Source: Deltaproteobacteria bacterium
GTDB taxonomy: Bacteria; Desulfobacterota; Desulfomonilia; Desulfomonilales; Desulfomonilaceae
Length of the DNA: 53,286 nucleotides
Direction: 5' to 3'
Assembly: GCA_023474025.1 (NCBI GenBank)
Contig: JAMCYH010000111.1
Span: 1-53,286 of the forward strand
Under the pieces are notes generated by a model. The model searched no databases and had not been told where the DNA came from. It worked only from the letters and a program-made list of their open reading frames with translations. Of this stretch, positions 33,078-42,917 are shown piece after piece. The stretch's first letter is position 1. Each line of letters begins with the position of its first letter. The position numbers were made by a program, and so were the translations under genes.

Positions 33078-33272
33078 TTAGTGGTTGGCGAAATAGCATC
33101 CGAACTCATTATTCGCGCTTTTTACTTCTGTTTGGAGTTTGAATCTGGATTTGACAGACCGAACATCGAGGACGCGACTGTCACCTTCAGTTATAGCTTC
33201 ACAGGAACGAGTGATTTTGGAATGTAATTCCGCTGAAATCAGAAAACCAGGTTTAGGCCATTTTTTGAACAT
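33078..33272 (-). CDS. small hypothetical protein (64 aa)
   Basis: Unrecognised. The ATG at 33272 has a strong GGAGG five bases upstream, favouring it over an ATG at 33299. No signal peptide or membrane span; basic and polar with two cysteines and a beta-rich look (RVLDVRSVKSRFKLQTEV). It precedes the amidase by 32 bp on the same strand and may be its leader gene. Confidence 0.45.
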   Translation of the reverse strand: MFKKWPKPGFLISAELHSKITRSCEAITEGDSRVLDVRSVKSRFKLQTEVKSANNEFGCYFANH

Positions 33273-33525
33273 GTCGACCTCCAGCTTTATTGCTGGCAAT
33301 TATAATAAATAAAATTAATTAGTTCAATAGATTTTAGAGAAATAACATTAACTCATTGTGTTTGCGCTCTCTGTATTTTGTTAAGACGTGATGTTAAGAT
33401 GACTTTGGAATTAAGCCGCCGTAATGGTGATTTCAAATCGATAGGATAGCTAAGCTGACCATCGATTTCGGAATAATGGTATTAATAACCCTAACTTCTT
33501 GGGTGTTTAAGAAAGGCGAGAGAGC

Positions 33526-34935
33526 ATGAATCCTGACATTGATGATCTCAAACAAGTTGTAAAAAAACTCATGTGCAATCAGGGAATAGAATTTGTTGAC
33601 GTTTTCTTTGAAGAAAAAAAAGGCTCCTCAATAGTTTTTGAAAACGGCAAGGTAGACCGTCTGAGAAGTGGCATTGATTCCGGATTGGGAATTAGAGTGA
33701 TCAAGAATCACCGTACTTATTACGGTTATTCGACACAGACAGACATGAAAATGGTAAAAAAACTTGCCACCGCAATCAAGAACGCTTTTGTATCGAATCC
33801 CTTAGATCGGGATGTAAGTTTTGAATTCGGAGATATGCCGCCGGTTTCACAAATTCAACTTGATCCCGCGCAAGTGGGGATTTCGGAAAAGATTGGTTTG
33901 TTGAAGCGTGCCGATGATGTTGTACGTTCTCATGGAACTGAAGTAATTCAAGCTCAATGTATTTTCTTCGATGAACAAAGGCGAGTTTTACAGATAAATT
34001 CTGACGGGGCTATTCTCGATTTTGAACGTAAGGGGCTCGTTTTCATTGTTCATGTTACGGCTAGACTTGGCGATGTGCTTCAGACTGGATATGAATCTGT
34101 AGGTGGTCAGGTCGGTATGGAACTCTTCGATGGAGGCATGATTGACAAAGTAGCAAAAACATCGACAACTCGTGCGCTTATGATGCTGCGCGCAAGAGAA
34201 ACTCCATCAGGCCGCATGCCGGTTGTTCTGGAAAGCGAGGCAGGAGGGACCATGATCCACGAAGCTGTGGGGCATGGTCTCGAGGCGGATATTGTAGGTG
34301 AAAAAATGAGTGTTTACACGGGAAAGTTGGGAGAGAAGATTGCTGCTGAAACAGTAAGTGTCATTGATGATCCAACCATGCCCAACAGAAGAGGGTCATA
34401 TCCTTTTGATGATGAAGGAGTCATGTCGAGACGAAGTGTGTTAGTTGAAAATGGATATTTAAAAGGGTTCATGTATGATAGATTAAGCGCTTTAAAGCAG
34501 GGTGCGGCGAGCACTGGGAACGGTCGTAGGGAATCATATAGACATAAACCTATCCCCAGGATGTCAAACACTTACATAGCTCCTTCAACGTATAATCCTG
34601 CTGAGATACTGCATTCCACGCCCTCTGGCTTGTTGGTTCGGAAAATGGGAGGGGGCGAAGTAAATACTGTGAACGGAGATTTCGTTTTCGAAGTAGCCGA
34701 GGGCTACCTAATTGAAAACGGACGGCAGGGAGAACCTGTGCGAGGCGCCACTCTTGTAGGTAATGGACCGAAAGTTCTACTGAATATAGATATGGTTGGC
34801 GCCGACCTGGGTTTTTCAATAGGAACGTGTGGTAAAGACGGACAGGGAGCGCCGGTTTCGGACGCTCAACCGACCTTGAGGATAGGAACACCTGACCAGC
34901 CAGAGACCTGGTTGACGGTCGGCGGCACAGTTTGA
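33526..34935 (+). CDS. tldD: metalloprotease TldD
   Basis: 469 residues. TldD with TldE forms a protease that degrades unfolded or modified peptides. The zinc motif is HEAVGHGLEAD (HExxxH) at about residue 245, with the third ligand region in the C-terminal IGTCGKDGQG. Other landmarks: SGLGIRVIKN, PVVLESEAGGTMIHEA, TGNGRRESYRHKPIPRMSNTY in pieces. TldE (PmbA) is not adjacent. It starts a plus-strand run with ftsY 22 bp downstream. Confidence 0.93.
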   Translation: MNPDIDDLKQVVKKLMCNQGIEFVDVFFEEKKGSSIVFENGKVDRLRSGIDSGLGIRVIKNHRTYYGYSTQTDMKMVKKLATAIKNAFVSNPLDRDVSFEFGDMPPVSQIQLDPAQVGISEKIGLLKRADDVVRSHGTEVIQAQCIFFDEQRRVLQINSDGAILDFERKGLVFIVHVTARLGDVLQTGYESVGGQVGMELFDGGMIDKVAKTSTTRALMMLRARETPSGRMPVVLESEAGGTMIHEAVGHGLEADIVGEKMSVYTGKLGEKIAAETVSVIDDPTMPNRRGSYPFDDEGVMSRRSVLVENGYLKGFMYDRLSALKQGAASTGNGRRESYRHKPIPRMSNTYIAPSTYNPAEILHSTPSGLLVRKMGGGEVNTVNGDFVFEVAEGYLIENGRQGEPVRGATLVGNGPKVLLNIDMVGADLGFSIGTCGKDGQGAPVSDAQPTLRIGTPDQPETWLTVGGTV

Positions 34936-34957
34936 TCAGCAAGGAAAGAGATCTGAT

Positions 34958-36091
34958 ATGTCTGAAGAGAAAAAGACAGGATTTTTGGGTCGCTTATTCA
35001 GAAGGAATCGTCTGAATGAAAAAGCGGTGACTGAAGTCACCACAGATGAAAAGCCACTGGATGAGATTGAACCGGAACAGCCGAATAAGGGTCAGTTTGA
35101 AGTCGAAGCCGATGAAATTGTAGTAGAAGAATTACTTGAAGATCAAGAGAACCCCCAAGAATTTTCTCGTCTAAAAACAGGGCTTTCTAAAACTCGCAAA
35201 GGTTTCCTGAAAAATCTTGATGAGGTTTTTCTCGGCAAAAGGGAACTGGATGAACAAATGTTGCACAGGCTCGAAGAAGCCTTGGTTCGGGCTGACATTG
35301 GAGTGCAAACTTCTTATGAATTGTTGGAGCGGGTTACTGAAAGAGTCAAGCGGCGTGAAATTGATGATCCGCTGAAAGTTATAAATCATCTTAAAGAAAT
35401 GATAAGAGAATCCCTCGAAGAAGTCGAATCTCCGCTCAGGGTCGGCTATGGGTCGGAACCTTTCGTTGTAATGGTAGTTGGAGTCAACGGCTCAGGTAAA
35501 ACAACTACGATAGCAAAAATGGCAGCCAGACATAAGGCTGCCAACCGGAAAGTCATGCTCGTGGCTGCTGACACGTTTCGAGCTGCGGCGGTTGAGCAAC
35601 TACAAATTTGGGGTGACAGAATCGGCTGCGCAGTGATAACGGGCAAAGCCAAAGCGGACCCTTCATCTGTAGCATTTGAAGCTATTGACCGCGCTATTAA
35701 GGAAGACTTCGAACTAGTACTGGTTGATACTGCGGGACGTCTTCACACTCGTGTCCCCTTGATGGAAGAATTAAAGAAAGTGCGGAGGACACTTGGAAAG
35801 AAAATCCCAAACTCTCCACATGAAACTCTTATAGTTATAGACGCGTCGATGGGACAAAACGCAATATTACAGGCCAGAACTTTCAATGAAGCCGTACCGA
35901 TTACAGGAATAGCCCTCACAAAACTGGATGGCGCTTCTAAAGGGGGGGTCATCGTAGGTATTTCAAAAGAACTTAAAATTCCGATTCGTTATGTAGGCAT
36001 CGGAGAGAAAATGGACGATCTCAGGGATTTCAATGCGCGTCAATTTGCAGATGCCTTGTTCAGCAAGGATGAAACGAACGAAAGTGACTAG
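34958..36091 (+). CDS. ftsY: signal recognition particle receptor FtsY
   Basis: 377 residues. An acidic N-terminal A domain (about 15-75, many Glu/Asp) is followed by the helical N domain and the GTPase G domain. G motifs are GVNGSGKTTTIAKMA (G1), DTFRAAAVEQL (G2), DTAGR (G3), TKLDG (G4) and GIGEKMDDLRDF at the end. It docks ribosome-SRP complexes at the membrane. Gene spacing of 22 bp to tldD and 2 bp to yjbQ indicates one operon. Confidence 0.97.
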   Translation: MSEEKKTGFLGRLFRRNRLNEKAVTEVTTDEKPLDEIEPEQPNKGQFEVEADEIVVEELLEDQENPQEFSRLKTGLSKTRKGFLKNLDEVFLGKRELDEQMLHRLEEALVRADIGVQTSYELLERVTERVKRREIDDPLKVINHLKEMIRESLEEVESPLRVGYGSEPFVVMVVGVNGSGKTTTIAKMAARHKAANRKVMLVAADTFRAAAVEQLQIWGDRIGCAVITGKAKADPSSVAFEAIDRAIKEDFELVLVDTAGRLHTRVPLMEELKKVRRTLGKKIPNSPHETLIVIDASMGQNAILQARTFNEAVPITGIALTKLDGASKGGVIVGISKELKIPIRYVGIGEKMDDLRDFNARQFADALFSKDETNESD

Positions 36092-36093
36092 AG

Positions 36094-36489
36094 ATGCACA
36101 CCATTAATCTGAACACATCTTCAAGAATAGAATTCTTGAATATTACAGCCGAAATCAGGCGCATTATAATAGAAAGCGGTCTAAAAGAAGGGATCGCGAT
36201 AGCATACGTCCCACATACCACAGCCGGGATAACCATTAACGAAGCAGCGGACCCTGATGTTGTTTCGGACATCAATAGAAAGTTGTCCCAATTGGTTCCT
36301 GTAGAAGCGACATATCAACACTCGGAAGGAAACTCCGATGCTCATATTAAAGCTTCACTAATGGGATCTTCCACACAGATCATTGTAATCCAGGGGAAAC
36401 CAATACTTGGTCAGTGGCAGGGGATTTTCTTCTGCGAGTTTGATGGGCCAAGGAGAAGAAAAGTTTTCGTTAAGACGATATCCGACTGA
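36094..36489 (+). CDS. YjbQ / UPF0047 family protein
   Basis: 131 residues, the full family length. Conserved elements: VPHTTAGITINEAADPDV (metal/active site region), HSEGNSDAHIKASLMG and GKPILGQWQGIFFCEFDGPR. The family forms a beta-sandwich trimer; E. coli YjbQ has been reported to have weak thiamine-phosphate synthase activity, but the physiological role is unsettled. It starts 2 bp after ftsY. Confidence 0.92.
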   Translation: MHTINLNTSSRIEFLNITAEIRRIIIESGLKEGIAIAYVPHTTAGITINEAADPDVVSDINRKLSQLVPVEATYQHSEGNSDAHIKASLMGSSTQIIVIQGKPILGQWQGIFFCEFDGPRRRKVFVKTISD

Positions 36490-36513
36490 AACACTTTAGA
36501 GAGCGATCTTATA

Positions 36514-36978
36514 TTGACACACTTGAATTCCATAGTTGAAATTTTTACTGATGGAGCTTGCAAAGGAAACCCTGGCCCTGGTTCCTGGGCGGCGATCCTG
36601 AAGTTTGGACCTCATGAAAAAACTCTATCTGGCGTAGACCCACAAACTACAAACAACAGGATGGAAATCACAGCGGCCATCAAAGCTTTGGAAGCGCTGA
36701 AGAGGCGCTGTAAGATAAAAATAGCCACGGATTCAAAGTATCTCATGTTGGGGATTACTCAGTGGCTAAAAAGTTGGAAATCCAGAAACTGGAAAACGTC
36801 TCAACATAAACCTGTAAAGAATTCAGATCTATGGCGAAGGTTGGATGAACTTAATTCCATGCATGATATTGAGTGGGTCTGGGTTCAAGGGCATTTTGGT
36901 CATAAGGAAAATGAACAGGCGGATCAACTGGCGAGAAACGCTTTGAAGGAATTTCTGACCACCCAGAGCGAGGTTTAA
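36514..36978 (+). CDS. rnhA: ribonuclease HI
   Basis: 154 residues from TTG at 36514 (a second TTG lies at 36523). Removes RNA from RNA-DNA hybrids. The four carboxylates are Asp13 (FTDGACKGNPGPGSWA), Glu51 (NRMEIT), Asp73 (ATDSKYL) and Asp137 (ENEQADQLA), with His127 in the flexible loop. The basic protrusion KSWKSRNWKTS is present, as in E. coli RNase HI. It is 24 bp after yjbQ and 7 bp before asnB. Confidence 0.96.
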   Translation: MTHLNSIVEIFTDGACKGNPGPGSWAAILKFGPHEKTLSGVDPQTTNNRMEITAAIKALEALKRRCKIKIATDSKYLMLGITQWLKSWKSRNWKTSQHKPVKNSDLWRRLDELNSMHDIEWVWVQGHFGHKENEQADQLARNALKEFLTTQSEV

Positions 36979-36985
36979 GAAACAT

Positions 36986-38887
36986 TTGTGCGGCATAGCT
37001 GGATTCATTAACGCGGGAGGGACCGAGGAACTGCAAACGATTTGGATCAATCAAATGACCCAGGCCATACGGCATCGCGGTCCCGATGGCGTAGGAACTT
37101 ATATAAAACCACCAGTCGTTTTCGGACATAGAAGACTAAGCATCATAGATCTCGAAACTGGCGGGCAACCCATGAAAGATGACGCAAGTGAAAGCGTTAT
37201 AGTGTTCAATGGGGAAATATATAATTTTCTCGAGATCCGTCGTGACCTCGAACAAAGAGGTCATCAGTTCAAGACAAAATCCGATACCGAAGTACTGCTA
37301 AAAGCCTACCTCTGCTATGGGGCGAAATGTCTGGAAGCTTTCGAAGGGATGTTCGCGTTCGTTATCTGGGATGCTAACAATAGATCCCTGTTCGCTGCAA
37401 GAGACCGTTTAGGTAAGAAGCCATTTTATTATACCCTTCAAAACGGAATTTTTGCATTTGCTTCAGAGTTGGTTTCGTTCAGAAATCTTCCTTTTGTCAA
37501 ACTGGAGATAGACAGGAGATCCATAGCGAAATACCTCACGTATGAGTACGTTCCAACTCCAAATTCGATATACAAAGACATTTTCAAGCTTAAACCCGGC
37601 CACTTCTTAACATTCAAGCATGGAACGTTGGAGACGAGGTGTTACTGGGACCTTCCTGTCCCAAGCGAGACAACATCTTTGTCGGAAGAGGAATGCTGCG
37701 AAAGGATCAGGAGCCTGCTGGGTAAAGCCGTAAAAAAGCGTCTTATTAGTGATGTGCCTCTTGGAGTATTTTTAAGTGGTGGGATTGATTCCTCTGCTGT
37801 TGTGGCTCTAATGAGCGAAATCGTCGCAGGCCACGAAATAAAGACGTTTAGCATTGGTTTCCAGGAATCGAGTTATGATGAATCACCTTATTCAAGATTG
37901 GTGTCAAAACAGTTTGGAACGGACCACTACGAAGAAATCCTCAGCGCGTTAGAAGCTGGTAGTTTGTTACCAGACATAGTCTCGCGGCAGGACGAACCAA
38001 TGTCTGACCCATCGGTTGTTCCTACATTTCTATTGTCTCAAATTACACGTAAGACAGTTACCGTAGCTCTTGGAGGGGATGGAGGGGATGAGCTTTTTGC
38101 GGGTTACGAATATTTTACTGGCTCTATTTTGTCTGACTACTATCTCAAGATACCGAGGCTCCTTAGGGATCGGATGATAAAACCAATTTGCAATCTGGTT
38201 CCTTTTTCAACAGGTTATGTGAACCCTAGACACGTGGCCCAAAAATTTATTAACGGGGCCGAAGCGCCGGAATGGCTTCGCAGTCAAATATGGGTAGGGG
38301 CCTTCTCGCAAGATTTCGAGAGAAGATTATGGACTAATTTTCCTTTTTCGGCATCCGACTCCTTAGGTCTTTACACTGAGACCAGAGAACTATTTGAGAA
38401 TTTCGGGGCGAGGAATTCTCTGGACAAAGTTTTTTACCTTTTCGCAAAGCAGTATCTTCTCGACTACATCCTTGTTAAGGTTGATCGATGCTCGATGATG
38501 AACGCGTTGGAGGTTAGGGCTCCCTTTTTGGATAAGGATGTGGTCGAGTTCGTATTTGGCCTTCCGGCAAGGCTAAAAATTAAAAGGTTTCAGCGCAAAT
38601 ATCTTTTGAAGAAGGCGCTCAAGAATCATCTCCCATCATCCATATTGCACCGGAAAAAGAGGGGCTTTCTTATACCGACTGCTCTTTGGCTCAAGCAGAA
38701 TCTTCGCCCATTAGTCGAAGAAACGCTAGGAGAGCGCAATTTAAAAAATCAAGGTCTCTTTAACTCAAAAGTTGTGACCGAGATGGTTTCACAGCATAAT
38801 GAAGGCAAAATGGATTACAGAAAAGAATTGTGGACCTTACTCGTGCTGCAGTTATGGTTAAAATCCAATCCAGCAAACATAGTTTAG
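36986..38887 (+). CDS. asnB: asparagine synthetase, glutamine-hydrolysing
   Basis: 633 residues from TTG at 36986, the only start that leaves the essential Cys2 (MCGIAGF) at the N terminus. Glutaminase domain: RHRGPDG, FGHRRLSIIDL and FNGEIYNFLEIR. Synthetase domain: the PP-loop FLSGGIDSSAVVAL, then GGDGGDELFAGY and EVRAPFLDKD. Such AsnB proteins make asparagine or, in glycan loci, amidate sugars. The glycosyltransferase next door is convergent (9 bp gap), so a housekeeping role is as likely. It closes the tldD-ftsY-yjbQ-rnhA-asnB run. Confidence 0.95.
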   Translation: MCGIAGFINAGGTEELQTIWINQMTQAIRHRGPDGVGTYIKPPVVFGHRRLSIIDLETGGQPMKDDASESVIVFNGEIYNFLEIRRDLEQRGHQFKTKSDTEVLLKAYLCYGAKCLEAFEGMFAFVIWDANNRSLFAARDRLGKKPFYYTLQNGIFAFASELVSFRNLPFVKLEIDRRSIAKYLTYEYVPTPNSIYKDIFKLKPGHFLTFKHGTLETRCYWDLPVPSETTSLSEEECCERIRSLLGKAVKKRLISDVPLGVFLSGGIDSSAVVALMSEIVAGHEIKTFSIGFQESSYDESPYSRLVSKQFGTDHYEEILSALEAGSLLPDIVSRQDEPMSDPSVVPTFLLSQITRKTVTVALGGDGGDELFAGYEYFTGSILSDYYLKIPRLLRDRMIKPICNLVPFSTGYVNPRHVAQKFINGAEAPEWLRSQIWVGAFSQDFERRLWTNFPFSASDSLGLYTETRELFENFGARNSLDKVFYLFAKQYLLDYILVKVDRCSMMNALEVRAPFLDKDVVEFVFGLPARLKIKRFQRKYLLKKALKNHLPSSILHRKKRGFLIPTALWLKQNLRPLVEETLGERNLKNQGLFNSKVVTEMVSQHNEGKMDYRKELWTLLVLQLWLKSNPANIV

Positions 38888-38896
38888 CCCTTGTAT

Positions 38897-39940
38897 TCAG
38901 GATGGATTCTGAATGAGATTTTCGAGTGACAGGATCAATTGCTGATTTCCCAAGAAGTATCCTTTACTGATATTTTTTCTGAATCCTTCAAGATGCTTCT
39001 CAAAATTCTCGAAGAGTTTCTCGGATGGGTTAAGGGAAGTTGAGTAAGCTCCGTATCCACGTTGAGCAAGAAAATAGGAATTGACAAACTGTTCATAAGC
39101 CTTTGCAATCGGGAAAGCCAAAACGGGTTTTCCCAAATAGATAGACTCACACAAAACATTGTGGCCACCATTGGTAATGGCGTAACGCGCAGATGCCAGA
39201 TCTTCAAGAAAACCATCAGTAGAAGGCGCCTTAAAAACAAGATTTTTCCTGTTTGGTTGGGCTCCAAAACCGTAAATTACGAATTTGGTATCCACTTTCT
39301 CCAAGACTGGGAAAAGTCGATGGAAGGTAGGCGAAGTCTGATAGACAAGGACATGATCACCGTCACTTGCATTCATCATCCTGACAGCGTTTCTGACCAG
39401 CGGCGGTGTGACGTCCGTGGTTTGGGCATTCTTGGGGGGTAGGTGAAAGAAAGAAACAATGAAATATCTTGAACAGTTACTGTACAAATATTTAATGACT
39501 GAGCATGTTAAAAAACGGCTAAGTTTTTCTGATGGGGGAGGTTGATAACTACAATGTGTCAGAATGTGCTGGTGATCTATACTTATGCACGCGCGTCCCA
39601 AACTTCTGGCCGCTAAAGGGGTGAAATACTCGTAATCAGTCAAAATTTGATCGGGGTTAAAGTCCTGGATAATGTCGATGACTCTGCGTTTAAATTTTGA
39701 GCCTGTGCAAAGCACTGCAAGGGCATTTGCTACTGTCGCTCCCATGTCAACTTTATTGTTTTTGTAGAAAGTTGAAAGCATGGGGACATCTTCGACCATA
39801 TAGCCTTTGGATCGGAGGTCACGGACTTTTCCACTGCCAACAAACAGAAACTCGTGAGTTGGCATTTCCTGTGCCACTGTTAGGGCTCTGGTTACATGAC
39901 CTCGAGCGTCCCCCATAACTCCATAAAGAATACGACCCAT
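38897..39940 (-). CDS. GT28/MurG-like glycosyltransferase family protein
   Basis: 347 residues from ATG at 39940 (AAGG seven bases upstream). The N terminus MGRILYGVMGDARGHVTRAL has the glycine-rich GHxxRA element of GT-B transferases such as MurG and MJ1255-type proteins, and the C-terminal domain has ITNGGHNVLCESIYLGKPVL, the nucleotide-sugar contact region. Acceptor and donor are unknown. It starts 60 bp beyond the MurF-Alr stop on the same strand, which hints at an envelope role. Confidence 0.75.
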   Translation of the reverse strand: MGRILYGVMGDARGHVTRALTVAQEMPTHEFLFVGSGKVRDLRSKGYMVEDVPMLSTFYKNNKVDMGATVANALAVLCTGSKFKRRVIDIIQDFNPDQILTDYEYFTPLAARSLGRACISIDHQHILTHCSYQPPPSEKLSRFLTCSVIKYLYSNCSRYFIVSFFHLPPKNAQTTDVTPPLVRNAVRMMNASDGDHVLVYQTSPTFHRLFPVLEKVDTKFVIYGFGAQPNRKNLVFKAPSTDGFLEDLASARYAITNGGHNVLCESIYLGKPVLAFPIAKAYEQFVNSYFLAQRGYGAYSTSLNPSEKLFENFEKHLEGFRKNISKGYFLGNQQLILSLENLIQNPS

Positions 39941-39999
39941 TAATGAACCTTGTTGATGAAAATTCTTGAGATAGAGATCACAATCATTTCCATTTGCTG

Positions 40000-42597
40000 C
40001 TAACTTTGAACGAAAATCCTCGTTACTCGAGGCGAGATCTTGCACACTATTTCGTAATTAATCGTGTCTCCATTTGTTGCTATTTCATCCGGGAGAATCT
40101 CCTGATTCTCCTGCCTACCAATGAGCACGACTTCGTCACCTACGGAAACTTCGGGTATATCAGTCACATCAATCATGAGGGTGTCCATACAAACGGTCCC
40201 GACAACTTTGGCTCTTTGGCCTCGCACAAGGACCTCACCTCGGTTGGACTGGAACCTCGGGTAACCATCGTTGTATCCCACGTGTAAGGTCGCGATTCGG
40301 CAATCCCTACATGTCACGAAACGTCGATTGTACGATATGCACCGACCCGCCGGATGAGTCTTGATTTGGGCTATTTTGGTCGAAAAAGTGATAACGCGAT
40401 CCAAATCCACAATTTTACTCACAGACGCTGAAGGATACATTCCATAAATGGCCAGTCCGGGTCTTACCATATTGTAACGAGTCTGGGGGAACCTCACCAG
40501 TGAGGAGGTATTTGCCGCATGAACATAACGAAAAGTAAGTCCATGTTTTTGCGCCTGGTCCAGGACATTGTCGAAAGCCGCAATTTGACTCATGGTATAA
40601 TCATCGGATTGTGGATCATCAGCACTTGAGAAATGTGTCATTATCCCCTCAACAATGAGGTTTTCCATTTTAAAAATCTTTTCCATAAAGGGCAGGGCTT
40701 CTTCGTGCCAAATACCCGACCGGCCCATTCCTGTGTCAATTTTTAAATGGACCGGAATTTTAAGACGTCCTTTTGCAGCTACATTTAATCCCTCTGCAAG
40801 GTCCAGAGAGGGGATAGTGGTACTTAGTCGGTATCTGATTATTTTATCAGCTTCCTCAGGCAATACGTTAAATACAAGTATAGGAGCGTCTATACGATTT
40901 TCCCGAAGTGTCGCTCCCTCGTCTGGAAAGGCTACAGCCAGATAAGACGCCCCATTCTCGAGCGCTACTTTTGATGTCCGGATAGAATCATTTCCATAAC
41001 CAAAACTTTTTACTACCGACATTATCTCGACAGAATCTCCGACCACAGCCCTTATTTTTTTGATGTTAGAGGCAATCGCGTCCAAATTTACAAGTAACCG
41101 TGTCGGACCTATGGAACCGACCAGATCCCGTGCAACGCGTTCCAGACGGAACCAGCGAGACCCTTTGAACAGAACCACATCACCACGGTTCATGATTTTT
41201 TCAAGTTCAACCGCCGCCTCGTTGTAGGTTCTGGTGTGAGAGATGTTTCTGGAATTCATCCCTTCACTTGAAGCGGCCCTTGCTATGAGCTCGGCATTTT
41301 CACCCACTGTTATAAGATAATCGATCCTGGCCTTTGCAACGTCTCTTCCTACTGCAAGGTGTTCTTCCCGACTATGGAGTCCCAAGTCGAGCATTTCACT
41401 GAGCATTGCGATCTTTCTTCTGCCTTCACCAACCTTCACTAAAGCGTCGATTGCTCCTTTAACCGAAGCCGGATCGGAGTTGTATGTGTCGTTGATGAGG
41501 GTGATCCCAGTGACAGTTGTGTGAATCTCCAATCTCATCGGCGCGGGTCGAAATTCTTCCAGACCCCTTTTTATGTTGTCCAGGGACGCTCCCAGCATCC
41601 TGGCGGCAGCCGCGGCAGCCAGAGCGTTTACTATATTAAAATACCCAGCCACCGACAGGGCTATGTCCATATCCTGCCCAAAGATTTTCATCGTGAAGTT
41701 GTAACCCTTTTCGGGTAATGGACTCGGATCAAGGGCTCGAACATCAGCCCTCTCAGAGAAACCAAAAGTCACGATTCGCGAGGTCGTTCTGGGAGAATAG
41801 GTCATGCTGAAAGGATCATCCTCGTTTAAAACCAGAAATGAGTCACTTTTAAGATTTTTAAATAATTGTATTTTCTCTTCCAGAGTATTTTCCAGACTCC
41901 CCAAACCGCCAATATGGGCTTTACTGATGACAGTAAGTACCCCATGTTCCGGCCTTATCATGCGTTCAAGTCTTGCCATCTCTCCAGGCAAACTGATGCC
42001 AGCTTCGATTATAGCTATTTGATGTTCCGGCCTTATGCCCAACAGGGCGAGAGCTGCCCCTATTTGGGTATTATAAGATAAGGGGGATCTGTAAGTTTTG
42101 CGGTCAAGACACAAAATTGAGGCTAGCATTTCTTTAACCAGGGTTTTACCGTTACTTCCGGTAATTCCTATTACAGGTATTTCAAATTGCTGTCGGTGGA
42201 AAGCAGCAAGTTTTTGCAGAGCCTCTAAAGTATCCGCGACTTCGATTAGAGTCGTATTTTGGGGCAGTTCCTCTCCGAAAAGCTTGGGCCTGTTTACTAC
42301 AGCGGCTCTAGCCCCTGACCTTAAAGCGTCGAGAGCGAAATCAGCCCCATTGAAATGAGGGCCCTTTATAGCCCAAAAAACATGATTTTCCCCTATCGGC
42401 TTTCGAGTGTCTATTGAGATACCGGAAATAGGAGCAGATGAGGGCCCTTTGATTCGAACCGGCTCTATTACATTAATAATTTGCTCCAAATCCATAAAAT
42501 TCATGTTCTCAATGCCCGGGTTTTCAAGCAAATTTGAACTGATACAATTTGAACCAATCGAAATATCAGGCCCGTCGATATTGGATGTCTGCGACAT
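40000..42597 (-). CDS. murF-alr: bifunctional MurF ligase / alanine racemase fusion
   Basis: One 865-residue frame. Residues about 34-490 are MurF: P-loop GITGSNGKT (144-152), EAGISLPGEMARL, VLNEDDP, NDTYNSDPASVKGAI, and a C-terminal domain ending FKGSRWFRLERV. Residues about 498-865 are alanine racemase: PLP lysine Lys530 in SVVKSFGYGND, IDTGMGRSG, ANTSS, RPGLAIYGMYP, the catalytic Tyr in ISYNRRF and GTVCMDTLMID. So it racemises L-Ala and adds D-Ala-D-Ala to the UDP-MurNAc tripeptide. The fusion is best known from Bacteroidetes, whose Alr part also has a changed lysine loop (KAFSYG rather than KADAYGHG). Start at 42597 follows GGGGAG. Confidence 0.95.
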   Translation of the reverse strand: MSQTSNIDGPDISIGSNCISSNLLENPGIENMNFMDLEQIINVIEPVRIKGPSSAPISGISIDTRKPIGENHVFWAIKGPHFNGADFALDALRSGARAAVVNRPKLFGEELPQNTTLIEVADTLEALQKLAAFHRQQFEIPVIGITGSNGKTLVKEMLASILCLDRKTYRSPLSYNTQIGAALALLGIRPEHQIAIIEAGISLPGEMARLERMIRPEHGVLTVISKAHIGGLGSLENTLEEKIQLFKNLKSDSFLVLNEDDPFSMTYSPRTTSRIVTFGFSERADVRALDPSPLPEKGYNFTMKIFGQDMDIALSVAGYFNIVNALAAAAAARMLGASLDNIKRGLEEFRPAPMRLEIHTTVTGITLINDTYNSDPASVKGAIDALVKVGEGRRKIAMLSEMLDLGLHSREEHLAVGRDVAKARIDYLITVGENAELIARAASSEGMNSRNISHTRTYNEAAVELEKIMNRGDVVLFKGSRWFRLERVARDLVGSIGPTRLLVNLDAIASNIKKIRAVVGDSVEIMSVVKSFGYGNDSIRTSKVALENGASYLAVAFPDEGATLRENRIDAPILVFNVLPEEADKIIRYRLSTTIPSLDLAEGLNVAAKGRLKIPVHLKIDTGMGRSGIWHEEALPFMEKIFKMENLIVEGIMTHFSSADDPQSDDYTMSQIAAFDNVLDQAQKHGLTFRYVHAANTSSLVRFPQTRYNMVRPGLAIYGMYPSASVSKIVDLDRVITFSTKIAQIKTHPAGRCISYNRRFVTCRDCRIATLHVGYNDGYPRFQSNRGEVLVRGQRAKVVGTVCMDTLMIDVTDIPEVSVGDEVVLIGRQENQEILPDEIATNGDTINYEIVCKISPRVTRIFVQS

Positions 42598-42917
42598 TTC
42601 TCATTCTCCCCTTAATCAAAGCGTTTCCGGGGAAATTCCTTCTTCATTTTTGTGATCAGCCGCAAAGGGTCTAACACGATAAAAGATGATTTTCAATATT
42701 GAGTCAAGCGGTCGTTCGAGGTAACTAATTTCATAAAACCACTAGGCAGATGTTTCTTCGAAAAAGACTTGACAGAGTTTATTTTAATCTTATGCTGCGT
42801 ACTGTGTTTCTTGTGGTTTGGTTTGAGTTTATCCGGATGACGTGATATAATAAAATTACGCATTTAGGTAATTATGGATAATTCCGGTAAATTCTTAATT
42901 GATTTGAAGGGAGTGAT
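42598..42917. other. 320-bp divergent intergenic region
   Basis: Between murF-alr and the phosphodiester glycosidase gene. It contains one convincing plus-strand promoter (42769-42796); nothing else recognised. Confidence 0.55.
42769..42796 (+). promoter_or_regulatory. sigma-70 promoter for the glycosidase-lysE pair
   Basis: TTGACA (42769-42774), 16-bp spacer, TATGCT (42791-42796). The leader to the start at 42918 would be about 115 bases, AT-rich, with GAAGGGAG before the start. Confidence 0.6.
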
